Part shown: one piece after another, positions 43,154-51,934 of the stretch
Layout: every line of letters begins with the position of its first letter
Position numbering within the stretch: position 1 is the stretch's first letter
Source of the DNA: Brevibacillus antibioticus
GTDB taxonomy: Bacteria > Bacillota > Bacilli > Brevibacillales > Brevibacillaceae
Direction: 5' to 3'
Assembly (NCBI RefSeq): GCF_005217615.1
Contig: NZ_SZNK01000001.1
Span: forward strand, 6,000,501-6,064,500
Length of the DNA stretch: 64,000 nucleotides
The notes under the pieces: generated by a model
What the model was told of the DNA's origin: nothing
The model's database searches: none
What the model saw: the letters and a program-made list of their open reading frames with translations, nothing else
Position numbers and translations under genes: made by a program

Positions 43154-43405
43154 ATGCGTCACGCAAGCATTCAAGTCCGGGGGCTTATGGTCCGCGAAGA
43201 GATGGATCGGTACAACGCCTTGATGGAAGTGGGAGCTTTTCTGGAGGAACAGGGGCGACACGACTTGGCATGGCATGTACAGCGTGAAGTAGATATTCTC
43301 ATCCTGCCTGCCATCGATCGGCTCAAGGAAAAGGGCCGCGAGAGGGATCGGGAAAATCTGCGATACATGATCGATAATGGGCTCCTGGATGATGAGGATG
43401 ATTGA
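43154..43405 (+). CDS. Small charged protein downstream of ndh (83 aa)
   Basis: Helical and acidic, ending DNGLLDDEDD, with REEMDRYNALMEVGAFLEEQG. No family recognised. It begins five bases after ndh but the first ATG lacks a ribosome site. ATG 43187 (72 residues), preceded by a G run, is an alternative. Probably cotranscribed with ndh. Confidence 0.65.
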   Translation: MRHASIQVRGLMVREEMDRYNALMEVGAFLEEQGRHDLAWHVQREVDILILPAIDRLKEKGRERDRENLRYMIDNGLLDDEDD

Positions 43406-43408
43406 TAG

Positions 43409-43441
43409 GTACCCCCGGCGAAGAAAAGCCGGGGGTTTCGT
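43409..43441 (+). terminator. Terminator of the ndh unit
   Basis: ACCCCCGGC and GCCGGGGGT strong stem followed by TTTCGTTT. Confidence 0.85.
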
Positions 43442-43470
43442 TTAGCTAGGACGTGGAAGGAGCGAGCTGG

Positions 43471-43947
43471 ATGCGCGAGGGGAAGGTTTGGCTAGGCGCC
43501 TGCGGGATTGTTATTCGCGGGCAAGAAGCACTGGTTGTCAAAAAAACGTATAGCGGACTAAAAGGTCAATGGTCATTTCCTGCGGGATTCGTGCAGGAGG
43601 GCGAGACTGTAGATGAAGCAGCAGTACGTGAGGTGCTGGAAGAAACGGGTGTCGAGGCAGTCGTGCGACAAGTAGCCGGAATCCGTTCAGGCGTCATTCG
43701 GGAGTCCATTAGCGACAATATGGTCGTTTTTTGGATGGATTACATAGGGGGAGAACCGCGCCCGCAGGAAGGGGAAATAGCGGAGGCGAAATTTATGCCG
43801 ATACAGGAGCTGCTTCATGACCCGCTGTCTTCTACTTATTTGAAAATCATATTGCCGGACTATATCAAGCGAGAGCAAGGAATGACAGGTCAAGCGTTTG
43901 CTATCGATCCCATTTTTCAATACACTTCCTATAAAATCTTTAAGTAA
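43471..43947 (+). CDS. Nudix hydrolase
   Basis: 158 residues. Complete Nudix box from GFVQEGETVDEAAV to REVLEETGV; SGLKGQWSFPAGF precedes. Hydrolyses a nucleoside-diphosphate-linked compound of unknown identity. ATG 43471 is ten bases after AAGGAG. The GTG at 43453 is before it. Confidence 0.92.
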   Translation: MREGKVWLGACGIVIRGQEALVVKKTYSGLKGQWSFPAGFVQEGETVDEAAVREVLEETGVEAVVRQVAGIRSGVIRESISDNMVVFWMDYIGGEPRPQEGEIAEAKFMPIQELLHDPLSSTYLKIILPDYIKREQGMTGQAFAIDPIFQYTSYKIFK

Positions 43948-44127
43948 TCCTGCGAATAAGCTAGATAAACTGCAATGTTCCCGCTTACATTGCGGTTTTT
44001 TATGGTTTTTTCGCGATGAACTGCATTGTGAACCAAGGGGGGATTCTGATATAGTTAGATACATCAAAATAATCAGAAAATACATGCAATTAATTCTTGC
44101 GCATGTATGCCGAAAGGGGAGCTCAAC

Positions 44128-44271
44128 ATGAGACAAAAACAAGAACAGTGCCCGTACTGCCATGGCCAAGGGTATTTCCAATTGCTCCTGGGGGGCTCGG
44201 AGAATTGCCCTAACTGTGACGGAGCTGGTACACAGGAAGCTCAGAAGGAAGCTGTTTCTTCTCATCCATAA
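44128..44271 (+). CDS. yuiA: YuiA, small zinc-finger protein
   Basis: 47 residues. Two DnaJ-like CxxCxGxG knuckles, CPYCHGQGY and CPNCDGAGT, around LLLGGSEN, identical in plan to B. subtilis YuiA. Sits just before yuiB, as there. AAAGGGGAG ribosome site. Function unknown; likely zinc-binding. Confidence 0.88.
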   Translation: MRQKQEQCPYCHGQGYFQLLLGGSENCPNCDGAGTQEAQKEAVSSHP

Positions 44272-44291
44272 TGATTGAGGAACCTCGCATA

Positions 44292-44326
44292 GAAAACCGT
44301 CGAAGCGAATGCATCGGCGGTTTTTT
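44292..44326 (+). terminator. Terminator of yuiA
   Basis: AAAACCGTCGA pairs (one mismatch) with TCGGCGGTTTT, then TT. Confidence 0.8.
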
Positions 44327-44477
44327 CTGTCAGGCATGCAACACATACGCTTGGCTTCTCTTATTGACCGATCCCTCGCCTTTTTGCTACACTAATACCG
44401 AAAATAGCCCGTCTTTCCTGTATTTGCATAAGTAAGTGGCAAAAGGTGGAGAAGGTGGCAGGAGGTCTTTTTCGTCG

Positions 44478-44738
44478 ATGAACTTGATGCAATTTATGGT
44501 ATCCATTGTTTTGTTCTCCGTGCTTGGGTTTGGCATTGGGTTTATTTTAAACATGATTTTGAAAACAACCTGGTTTCCAGTTGTGATCGGCGTTGGTGTA
44601 GTCGTAGGTGCACTTGTTTATCAACAAATCGTTCCGGGAATTTGGGATTCGCTTATTCTGGGCTGCGGCATGGCAGGTACAGTGGCGAGTGGCTGGACCA
44701 TTCACACGCTTCGCAAAAAAGGATATCGGATGTTTTAA
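44478..44738 (+). CDS. yuiB: YuiB, small membrane protein
   Basis: 86 residues, two to three membrane helices (LMQFMVSIVLFSVLGFGIGF and VVIGVGVVVGALVY) and the C-terminal WTIHTLRKKGYRMF typical of YuiB. Function unknown. ATG 44478 follows AGGAGG by 12 bases. An open frame from GTG 44436 would add a Gly-rich tail. Confidence 0.85.
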   Translation: MNLMQFMVSIVLFSVLGFGIGFILNMILKTTWFPVVIGVGVVVGALVYQQIVPGIWDSLILGCGMAGTVASGWTIHTLRKKGYRMF

Positions 44739-44749
44739 CAACAAGATCA

Positions 44750-44779
44750 AGCAGGCCTTTGTTTCGGGCCTGTTTTTCT
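44750..44779 (+). terminator. Terminator of yuiB
   Basis: AGCAGGCC, loop, GGGCCTGTTTTT. Confidence 0.8.
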
Positions 44780-44897
44780 TTTGGCATTTGATTGAAAAAC
44801 GTGCAACTGACAGAATATTTCTGTAATCAACCAAAATTTGTGTATACTTTCCTCCTCGTCGGGACATGACTAGAAACGAGAGGAGGTTTACCAAGAA

Positions 44898-45533
44898 ATG
44901 AATGGAAAGCAGTTCGTAAGTATCGTCGCGCTGTTCATCCTGGTCTTGACGGCCTTCGCAAGCGATGGATACAGCTATAATGTTGTGGGAGACTACGGTG
45001 TCTCCTCCACTTTTGGAATCAAGGAAACAAAAGAGGGGCAACGTGTCGTCAAAAAAAGGACGGTATCTGCCAGTTCTCTTACTCAAGTGATTGATAAAGC
45101 GGATGTATTTCACGATCAATATCCAAAAGTACGTGTAGTCGCGACCGGCTACTATGCCGGATACGAGTCGACAGGCAAAAATCCATCTCACCCGTCCTAT
45201 GGTATTACCTATTCAGGTGTCAAAGTACGTAGAGACGACTATTCCACGATTGCAGCCGATCTGCGCGTTTTCCCGCTGGGGACCATTTTGTACATCCCCG
45301 GTTATGGATATGGCGTCGTAGCTGACAAGGGTGGAGCGATTCGCGGCCATAAGATTGACCTGTATTTCGAGACTAAGCAGGACGTATTCTCGCAATGGGG
45401 GAAAAAATCGGTGGACGTGTACATCGTAAAAAAAGGTGAAGGCAAAGTAACGGAAGCTTTTCTCAATAACTTGAATGAAAAAGGAATCGCAGCCATGGCG
45501 GAACCCGTCAGCGGCCAACAACAAACTGAATAG
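44898..45533 (+). CDS. yuiC: YuiC, 3D-domain (Sps) lytic transglycosylase-like protein
   Basis: 211 residues. Signal/anchor helix at the N-terminus and a 3D domain with TGYYAGYESTG and the three-Asp motif ADKGGAIRGHKIDLYF. Related to stationary-phase-survival (Sps/YuiC) muralytic enzymes, cleaving peptidoglycan glycan strands. ATG after GAGAGGAGG. Confidence 0.92.
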   Translation: MNGKQFVSIVALFILVLTAFASDGYSYNVVGDYGVSSTFGIKETKEGQRVVKKRTVSASSLTQVIDKADVFHDQYPKVRVVATGYYAGYESTGKNPSHPSYGITYSGVKVRRDDYSTIAADLRVFPLGTILYIPGYGYGVVADKGGAIRGHKIDLYFETKQDVFSQWGKKSVDVYIVKKGEGKVTEAFLNNLNEKGIAAMAEPVSGQQQTE

Positions 45534-45584
45534 CAACCAACGAAAACGAATGGATGCCGCATCGGTGGCATGAAAGAAAAAAAG

Positions 45585-45622
45585 AAAAAACGTTCAAGGC
45601 ACAGGCTTTGAACGTTTTTTGT
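45585..45622. terminator. Bidirectional terminator
   Basis: AAAAACGTTCAA and TTGAACGTTTTTT stem, both strands T-rich, between converging genes. Confidence 0.88.
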
Positions 45623-45623
45623 G

Positions 45624-46394
45624 TCATTTTGTATGAATCAAATCAACCAGCTTCTCCAGTCCTTCTAAAATGCGAGGAGAAGGGCGGCAATATAGGCCTT
45701 CTTCCAACAAGTGGACCTGATTGTTTCGAATCGCGGTCATGTTCGTCCATTCCGGGCGGCTTGTGATCATGTCAGCCTTGATTCGCTTCCATTCAATTCC
45801 GCACCAGACGACGCAAATATGATCCGGATTGCGTTCCATGACCATTTCCCGCGTAGCCTTGACGTTCGCGACAGGATAATCTGCAAAAATATTGATGGCA
45901 CCCGCTATGTCACTGACATCGGTCAACCAGTTTTCCTGACCAGGTGTGTAGATGGGATTCGGCCACCATTCCCAGTAGAGCTTCGGGCGTTGAGCGTACG
46001 TCGCGGTTTTTTGTCGGATGCTTTCAATGGTTTCGTCAAATTGGATCGCAAGCTGCTCGGCTTGCCTCTGTGTTTCTGTCGCCTCACCGACGAGTCGGAT
46101 ATCATGAGCGATTTCCCCGATCCGGGAAGGGTTCAGGACGATATGAGGAATTTCTCTGTCGCGCAGAGCTTCTATATTATTCTCCATGCCAGGAACAGAG
46201 AGCGACGCTACGACGAGATCCGGTTGGAGTGCAGCGACCCGGTCCATATCGATTGTCAAATCGGGTCCAACCCGGGGGAGATGCTGCCACTCCAGCGGCC
46301 AGTCAGAGTGATCATCCAAACCGACGACATGCTCATGTAGGCCTAAATAATACAGGATTTCGGTATTGCTGGGGCAGATGGAAACAATGCGCAT
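45624..46394 (-). CDS. Cobalamin-binding-type periplasmic-fold protein (BtuF-like)
   Basis: 256 residues. SICPSNTEILYYLGLHEHVVGLDDHSD and ALQPDLVVAS fit the helical-backbone metal/cobalamin binding fold. Lacks a signal peptide, so it is cytosolic or the start has been lost; homologues in Bacilli are annotated cobalamin-binding. No ABC transporter is adjacent. It lies 12 bases after yuiD, so is cotranscribed. Confidence 0.86.
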   Translation of the reverse strand: MRIVSICPSNTEILYYLGLHEHVVGLDDHSDWPLEWQHLPRVGPDLTIDMDRVAALQPDLVVASLSVPGMENNIEALRDREIPHIVLNPSRIGEIAHDIRLVGEATETQRQAEQLAIQFDETIESIRQKTATYAQRPKLYWEWWPNPIYTPGQENWLTDVSDIAGAINIFADYPVANVKATREMVMERNPDHICVVWCGIEWKRIKADMITSRPEWTNMTAIRNNQVHLLEEGLYCRPSPRILEGLEKLVDLIHTK

Positions 46395-46406
46395 GGGAGC
46401 CCTCCT

Positions 46407-46883
46407 TTAAAAAAACGGATGGAGCAATAACGCAATCATGATGCCTAACCAACCGCCGATCAATACTTCGATTGGTTGATGACCGAGTAGTTCTTTCAGT
46501 TTTTTCGCTTTTTCCTGGTTAGGGCGTACTTTTAGCGATTTCATTCCTTCTAACAGGTGGTTGAATTCATCGACCAGCTTATTTAAGACAACCGCTTGCA
46601 TACCGGCATGGCGGCGGACACCTGCGGCATCAAACATCACGATCACACCGAGAATGGCGGAAATAGCGAACATGTTACTGCCAAAGCCCTCACGCAGTCC
46701 CACAGCTGTGGATAGTGCTGTCACAGCAGAAGAGTGAGAGCTGGGCATACCGCCAGTACTCATGAGCAGTGACCATTGCCACGTTTTCGTTGCAAAAAAA
46801 TGAAGGGGAATTTTGATAAATTGGGCGATCCCTATGGCTAGCAGTGCTGCCCATAAGGGGAAGTTTTCAAAAAAATCCGCCAC
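46407..46883 (-). CDS. yuiD: YuiD, divergent PAP2 family membrane protein
   Basis: 158 residues. GGMPSSHSSAVTAL carries the phosphatase motif with the SxH, and DAAGVRRHAG the Arg-His pair of the divergent PAP2 (DUF212) family. About four membrane helices. GTG start. B. subtilis yuiD lies at the same place. Confidence 0.92.
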   Translation of the reverse strand: MADFFENFPLWAALLAIGIAQFIKIPLHFFATKTWQWSLLMSTGGMPSSHSSAVTALSTAVGLREGFGSNMFAISAILGVIVMFDAAGVRRHAGMQAVVLNKLVDEFNHLLEGMKSLKVRPNQEKAKKLKELLGHQPIEVLIGGWLGIMIALLLHPFF

Positions 46884-47036
46884 GGAAAATCCATTCCTTT
46901 CTACTGTGCGCTTATCTCTAAGATTATTGTAACAGAAGGGCGTTGTCTTAATCCGTGAAGTTTTTGTTTGGATGTAAAGTCACTGCCAATCTGTGTTACC
47001 ATAAAGATGGAAGGTTCGAAACGGAGGCATGCATCC

Positions 47037-47411
47037 ATGGGGTATCCCGAGCAGTATTTACAGTTCATTGAAAAATTCAATGATGGAGAATACTACGAAT
47101 GCCACGATCTGTTGGAAGACATCTGGATGGAAGACAAGTCAGACAAGTTTTTGCAAGGATTGCTGCAATTGTCAGTCGGACTGTACCACCAAGAGTACGG
47201 CAATATAAAAGGTGCTCGCTGGATGTTAAGCAATGCACGAAAGTATTTGACTCGTTACCAGCCAGTTCATTGGGGGTTGGACGTAGCAAGAGTTCTTCGT
47301 TACATAGATGAATGCGAGAAATTGTTGCCGGAAAAGGATGTCATTTCTTACACAGAGGCAAAAGCCATGACGTTTCCACCCTTGCGCTTATATGTCGACA
47401 CATCGTTCTAA
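47037..47411 (+). CDS. DUF309 protein
   Basis: 124 residues. FNDGEYYECHDLLEDIWM, FLQGLLQLSVGLYHQEYGN, GARWML: the DUF309 signature with conserved His/Glu pairs suggestive of metal binding. Function unknown. ATG 47037 follows GGAGG by ten bases. An upstream open stretch lacks a ribosome site. Confidence 0.88.
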   Translation: MGYPEQYLQFIEKFNDGEYYECHDLLEDIWMEDKSDKFLQGLLQLSVGLYHQEYGNIKGARWMLSNARKYLTRYQPVHWGLDVARVLRYIDECEKLLPEKDVISYTEAKAMTFPPLRLYVDTSF

Positions 47412-47460
47412 ACAAATGTGCCCATATAGTATCCTACCACACAGAAAGAGGGAAGAGTAT

Positions 47461-48957
47461 ATGAAAGTAGCAGTAGAAAATCGCATACAGCTTGTCAATA
47501 TCACATGTGATGAACTAATTGTCCCGCTATGGAAGGGTGAGGAGATTTCGCAAGTATACCCGGAATTGGACGAAGCTTTTGGAGGTAGTCTGAGTGGCTT
47601 GCAGCAGGACAAGGAAATTACGGGTGAGGCAAAGGAAATTACGGTTGTTCACGGCATGAACAGCGTAGCTGCAAAAAAACTGTTGATCGTCGGGATGGGT
47701 GAACCAGGGAAATTTGATTTCGTCGCAGCCCGAAATGCATGGGGACGTGCAGCGAAGACGGTTGTGGGAAAAGGCAACGGCAAAACAGTGGTTATTGATT
47801 TGCCAACAACAGAGCATCTGAGTGCTGACCGTCTGGCGCAGGCAGTGACGGAAGCATTTGGACTCGCTGAATACAACTACGAGGGCTACCGTCAAAAGGC
47901 AAAGCGTGAGTTTGACCCAATTGCGACGGTGCAGATTTTGGCAGCAGATGCCGATGCTTCATTGGTACAGACAGGTGTTGCACGTGGTTCGGCGCTCGTA
48001 TCCGGGACGAATCTGGCGCGCACCCTCGTCAATGAACCAGCTAACTACTTGACTCCACGCGCTTTGAAGGATGCGATGGTCGAGGTAGCAGAGCGCTATG
48101 GCATGGCTGTGGAAGTCATGGAAAAAGCGAAGCTGGAAGAGCTGGGGATGGGCGGAGTGCTCTCTGTTGCACAAGGCAGCGAGCTCGAGCCTTATGTCGT
48201 GGCAGTCAAATATCAAGGAAGAGACACGTGGGACGATGTCATCGGCTTGATCGGTAAAGGCGTGACATTTGATACAGGTGGAATCTCCATCAAGCCAGTA
48301 GCAGGCATGGAAGACATGAAGTCGGACATGGGTGGAGCGGCTTCGATGATCGGCGCATTGGAGGCACTGGGACAGATTAAACCAAAAGTAAACGTCCTGG
48401 CTGTCGTCGGTACCGTGGAAAACATGCCATCCGGATCAGCATTCCGTCCAGGCGATGTCATCACGACTATGAGCGGCAAAACAGTAGAGATCATTACGAC
48501 AGACGCAGAAGGTCGTCTCGTACTGGCTGATTGCATCACCTATGCAAAAGAGCAAGGAGTGTCTTGCCTGGTGGATGCCGCTACCTTGACGGGTGGTATC
48601 GTGGTTGCACTCGGTCATTTCTGCTCTGGCGCCATGACCAACGACAAAGCACTGTTGGATGAGCTGATGAACGCAGCAGACGTGGCGGGTGAGCGTTTGT
48701 GGCAGCTTCCTACCTTCGATGAATACCGCAGCCTCAACAAGAGCCGCTTTGCCGATTTGAAAAACTCGGGTGGACGTTATGGACATGGCATTATCGGCGG
48801 TGTTTTCCTGCAAGAATTCGTTGGCGACACGCCGTGGGTACATCTGGACATCGCGGGTACGGCGTACACAGCAAGTGCTGGCGATATGCAACCAGCTGGC
48901 GGTACAGGAGCAATGACGCGCACGATTGTTGAGTTTGTTTCTAGCCGTAGTGAATAA
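47461..48957 (+). CDS. pepA: Leucyl aminopeptidase (M17)
   Basis: 498 residues. Metal ligands in LIGKGVTFDTGGISIKP, MKSDMGGAA and TTDAEGRLVLAD. The usual NTDAEGR signature has Thr instead of Asn, which is not a ligand. Homohexameric cytosolic exopeptidase releasing N-terminal residues; B. subtilis yuiE is the counterpart. ATG 47461 after AGAGGGAAGAG. Confidence 0.95.
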   Translation: MKVAVENRIQLVNITCDELIVPLWKGEEISQVYPELDEAFGGSLSGLQQDKEITGEAKEITVVHGMNSVAAKKLLIVGMGEPGKFDFVAARNAWGRAAKTVVGKGNGKTVVIDLPTTEHLSADRLAQAVTEAFGLAEYNYEGYRQKAKREFDPIATVQILAADADASLVQTGVARGSALVSGTNLARTLVNEPANYLTPRALKDAMVEVAERYGMAVEVMEKAKLEELGMGGVLSVAQGSELEPYVVAVKYQGRDTWDDVIGLIGKGVTFDTGGISIKPVAGMEDMKSDMGGAASMIGALEALGQIKPKVNVLAVVGTVENMPSGSAFRPGDVITTMSGKTVEIITTDAEGRLVLADCITYAKEQGVSCLVDAATLTGGIVVALGHFCSGAMTNDKALLDELMNAADVAGERLWQLPTFDEYRSLNKSRFADLKNSGGRYGHGIIGGVFLQEFVGDTPWVHLDIAGTAYTASAGDMQPAGGTGAMTRTIVEFVSSRSE

Positions 48958-49002
48958 GAGGTAGTTCCAGTTCTCATTTCAATATAAAAAGGAGTGTTTT
49001 AC

Positions 49003-49434
49003 ATGGCACAAAATCCAAGTAACGAAGCACGTCGTCAACTGCTGGAGGATGCAAAAACGATCGCAGTAGTGGGTCTATCCAACAAGCCAGACCGCACCAG
49101 CTATATGGTATCGCAAGCTATGCAGAACGTCGGCTACACAATCATCCCGGTCAATCCTATCATCGCGGGTGAAACGGTTTTGGGCGAAAAAGTGCTTGCT
49201 AGCCTGTCTGAGATCGATCAGCCAGTCGACATCGTCAATGTGTTCCGTCGCAGCGAAGACATGGTGCCTGTTGCAGAGGATGCATTGAAGATGCAGAACA
49301 AGCCAAAAGTGTTCTGGATGCAACAAGGCATTGCCAACGAAGACGCGGCTAAATTGGTTGCAGATCAAGGCATCGACGTTGTGCAGGACATGTGCATCAA
49401 GGTAGATCACGCCCTTTTGCGGGTTGGAAAATAA
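49003..49434 (+). CDS. CoA-binding domain protein
   Basis: 143 residues. Rossmann-type CoA-binding fold: IAVVGLSNKPDRTSYMVSQ, IIPVNP, VDIVNVFRRSED and KVFWMQQGI. Similar to YccU/YneT; function unknown, binds CoA or related nucleotides. ATG 49003 is 9 bases after AAAGGAG. Confidence 0.92.
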   Translation: MAQNPSNEARRQLLEDAKTIAVVGLSNKPDRTSYMVSQAMQNVGYTIIPVNPIIAGETVLGEKVLASLSEIDQPVDIVNVFRRSEDMVPVAEDALKMQNKPKVFWMQQGIANEDAAKLVADQGIDVVQDMCIKVDHALLRVGK

Positions 49435-49464
49435 GAGACTGGCAATCGAGGGAGTGGAAACAAC

Positions 49465-50061
49465 ATGTTTATCAACCCAGCGGCTGATACCAAGCGCGAT
49501 CGCATTCCACCGAATCAAAAACAGACGACAGGCTTTCCTGTCCTGCACTATGGAGAGGTTCCCGAATATACAGATCTGTCTACGGAGTGGAGCTTTCGCC
49601 TTTTCGGTCTCGTCGAGGAAGAAGTAACGCTGACCTACGAACAAATGATGGCTCTGCCAAGAGGCGGCACGACTAACGATATTCACTGCGTGACAGGCTG
49701 GAGCAAGCTGGACAATGAATGGGAAGGCATTCCCGTAGAGGAAGTACTGAAGCGGGTAAAGGTGAAGCCGGAAGCAAAGTACGTCATGCTGCACGCTGAG
49801 CACGGATGGACTGTGAACATTCCGCTTGTTGACTTCGTGAAAAACGGCAATCTGTTCGCTACGAAACATAACGGCGAGGATTTGACCCCTGAACACGGCT
49901 GGCCGCTGCGCTTTGTCATTCCGCATCTCTACTTCTGGAAAAGCGCCAAGTGGGTGCGTGGGATTGAGTTTATGGAGAAAGACAAGCAAGGGTTTTGGGA
50001 GAAGAACGGGTATAATATGTATGGCGATCCTTGGAAAGAGCAGAGGTTTGCTTGGGATTGA
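49465..50061 (+). CDS. yuiH: Sulfite-oxidase-like molybdopterin protein YuiH
   Basis: 198 residues. The molybdenum-ligand Cys is in DIHCVTGW; SKLDNEWEGI and HAEHGWTVNIPL follow, and the C-terminus reads KWVRGIEFM then YGDPWKEQRFAWD. Single-domain SUOX family enzyme without the dimerisation domain or a signal peptide. Reaction unknown. The final 13 codons are repeated three times downstream (55175, 57585, 60428), marking it as an integration target. Confidence 0.93.
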   Translation: MFINPAADTKRDRIPPNQKQTTGFPVLHYGEVPEYTDLSTEWSFRLFGLVEEEVTLTYEQMMALPRGGTTNDIHCVTGWSKLDNEWEGIPVEEVLKRVKVKPEAKYVMLHAEHGWTVNIPLVDFVKNGNLFATKHNGEDLTPEHGWPLRFVIPHLYFWKSAKWVRGIEFMEKDKQGFWEKNGYNMYGDPWKEQRFAWD

Positions 50062-50100
50062 TTGGGGAATAAAAAGAGGCGGGAAACCGCCTCTTAATTT
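50011..50100 (+). repeat. att-like repeat copy A (3' end of yuiH plus terminator)
   Basis: Codons for YGDPWKEQRFAWD, the stop and a terminator hairpin GAGGCGG-4-CCGCCTC. This is the chromosomal copy. 37 bases (50026-50062) are identical with copies B and C. Confidence 0.85.
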
Positions 50101-50103
50101 GTT

Positions 50104-51015
50104 TCAATGAAATAATTTTGCATGCCACTCTTCTACCGGACCACCAACAGCTTCACTTTATGTATCTACTACGATTCTGGAGAATACAGTTTGCATAATT
50201 ACTTTCTTGTGATCAAGTTCAAGATGTGGCCAGCTTTCCTTTATGCTCTTTGCAAATGTCATAACATCTTTTTTTGACAACTTAGGTATCGTTTTAACCA
50301 TAGATGATTCTGACATGAGTTGAGCCCTGATAGTCTCTTCGCGTTCATTTTCTTCATGCATGCGGAGTTTGAGGTCATCTACGCTAATTACATCCTTAGC
50401 AAAAGCCATCTGCCATTTCTTTTTCCGTTTTTGTATTTCACTCAATTCACGTTCTAATTGTACGTGATCAGGAACAGTAAAGGTAATATGATGATCGTTT
50501 GCGACTTCGATTTCTTTTTGCCATGAACCATCAATAATGAAATCCATTTGTTCAAGCATGAGCTTTTCGACAGTGTCTTCAGCGATTATGGGTATTTCGC
50601 ATATTCCTTGAGCAAATCGAGCACTACATCTGTAATAACGGTAATTTTTAAGCTATTGCTTTTTCTCCCCACCTTGGAGGGGGCTTCCGCATCGGGCGCA
50701 TTTTAAAATGCCGGTAAACGGAAAGCAAACATTAGTCTTCTCACGGGATATCAACCGTTTCTTAGAAAGAATAGCTGCTGCTTCGAAATCTTCTTCTGAA
50801 ACAAGGGCTTCATGATCACCATCTATCAAGTTATCCATCCATCTCTTTTTTCCTATATAAACCGGATTGTAAAGGATGTATCTTACTGTGATCCTTTTGT
50901 TTTATACAAAACAAAGATACGTTTGACTATTGCGGCTTCTGGTTCGTAAACAACTAGCTTGCCATCCTCCTTTGCGAAAGTTTTTCTCCATCCCCATCGA
51001 CACTTGTTCCCCAAG
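50104..51015 (-). pseudogene. Large serine recombinase remnant (C-terminal part)
   Basis: Pieces in order on the minus strand: LGEQVSMGMEKNFRKGG, DGKLVVYEPEAAIVKRIFVLY, TVRYILYNPVYIGKKRWMDN, a zinc ribbon FPFTGILKCARCGSPL, and a coiled-coil end. Small deletions shift the frame between pieces, an amber codon at 50653-50655 interrupts the zinc region, and a TAA at 50158 cuts the tail (in the copy at 57656 the same codon is TAT). The catalytic Ser domain is absent. A second copy of the end of the same gene lies at 57656. Confidence 0.8.
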
Positions 51016-51084
51016 GTTTTCACGGGCGCTGAAGAGGAAGCACAAACGCAGATTCTAAAAGCGATTGAATCGGTACTTCCATAG
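51013..51084 (+). pseudogene. Gene-tail fragment abutting the recombinase remnant
   Basis: KVFTGAEEEAQTQILKAIES then VLP and stop. It joins the truncated recombinase at 51013-51015 in opposite orientation. A C-terminal end of an unidentified protein, left by deletion. Confidence 0.35.
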
Positions 51085-51114
51085 AGCGTAGGTTTGTCTC
51101 AATAGGGATAATGC

Positions 51115-51190
51115 ATTTATTTACAAAAGTTTACACAACGGGCGCTTTCAGTAATCGAGTTGTAATATTTGGTAAAATGGATATGAGCAA
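51115..51190 (+). promoter_or_regulatory. Shared upstream box, copy 1 (before the split-sigma-like pair)
   Basis: GTTTACACAACGGGCG, TTTCAG and ATATTTGGTAAAAT recur in the same order at 55275-55340 in segment 2. A sigma-A -10-like TAAAAT closes it. It may be the autoregulated promoter of the sigma-like pair. Confidence 0.5.
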
Positions 51191-51315
51191 TTGGGGGTTG
51201 AGGCGTGCCAGTGTGAATCTGGGACGTTTATTTTTTGTTTGAAAAGCGAACGTATGATCTTGTTTTTGGGTTTTGTGGTTGTGAAACTCAACTAATCTAG
51301 AAAGTAGGTGAGCGT

Positions 51316-51648
51316 TTGACGAAAGAGGAATGCAGAACAATTTTGCGACGCATTGCCTGGAACTTGAACTATAGAGAAAGAAAGAGGCTGCGTAACGAAT
51401 GCCCGATTCTGGACGACTTTGGCAGGCAGCAGGGCACGGTAAATCACGACGGAAGCCTTTATGTTGAAGAGTTGTTACGGCAACTATCCAATGAAAAGGA
51501 AAGGCACGTTATCCGCAAGATCGTCCTAGAAGGTTTCACAGCAAAAGATGTCGGAGAAAACTTACAAATGGGGGAAAGAGGAGTGAATCAATGCAAAATT
51601 CGGAGCCTGAAGAAACTACAACAATACTTGATCAAGCATTCAGTTTAA
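51316..51648 (+). CDS. Small sigma-like protein with region-4 helix-turn-helix
   Basis: 110 residues. The C-terminal half, LRQLSNEKERHVIRKIVLEGFT then KDVGENLQMGERGVNQCKIRSLKKLQ, matches a sigma-70 region 4 (HTH with DNA-recognition helix). No region 2 is present. TTG 51316 after AGGTGAG. Overlaps the next gene by 58 bases in another frame. With that neighbour it resembles the two-part sigma factor SigO-RsoA (YvrI-YvrHa) of B. subtilis. A phage-type late regulator is the other option. Confidence 0.7.
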   Translation: MTKEECRTILRRIAWNLNYRERKRLRNECPILDDFGRQQGTVNHDGSLYVEELLRQLSNEKERHVIRKIVLEGFTAKDVGENLQMGERGVNQCKIRSLKKLQQYLIKHSV

Positions 51649-51806
51649 TGGTCGATCGAGCAAAAAGTGGAGATAACGAAGCATTAATAAGGATTTTGGA
51701 AGAAATGCAATCTGAAATTGACTCCCTAGCTGGTTTTCTTAAGCTACCAAAAGAAGAGGGAATTCAGGAGATTACGACACGGTTTATTGAGAAAATCAGG
51801 GGATGA
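51591..51806 (+). CDS. HTH_16/RsoA-like partner of the sigma-like protein
   Basis: 71 residues, acidic. LMVDRAKSGDNEALIRILEEMQSEIDSLA matches the beginning of sigma region 1.2/2 as in RsoA-type or HTH_16 proteins. ATG behind AGAGGAGTG, inside the end of the upstream gene, so translation is coupled. Might supply the missing core-binding region. Confidence 0.6.
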   Translation: MQNSEPEETTTILDQAFSLMVDRAKSGDNEALIRILEEMQSEIDSLAGFLKLPKEEGIQEITTRFIEKIRG

Positions 51807-51934
51807 AAAATTCTTTACAATTTTTTTAGCAAGGCTGTTCCGTTTTACCCCTGTTTTTTTCCTAGATAGGTGAAAGCGACAATGACCGGTCAAAAACTGT
51901 TGCTTATCTATTACACTCAAAGGAGAAATGAAGC

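Noticed and set aside
42021..43166. 381-codon minus-strand frame opposite ndh
   Set aside because: Shadow of ndh; composition atypical of a protein and no start signals.
51316..51806. Toxin-antitoxin pair as the explanation for the two small overlapping genes
   Set aside because: Both read better as sigma region 4 and region 1.2/2-like domains, and no toxin fold motif was seen.
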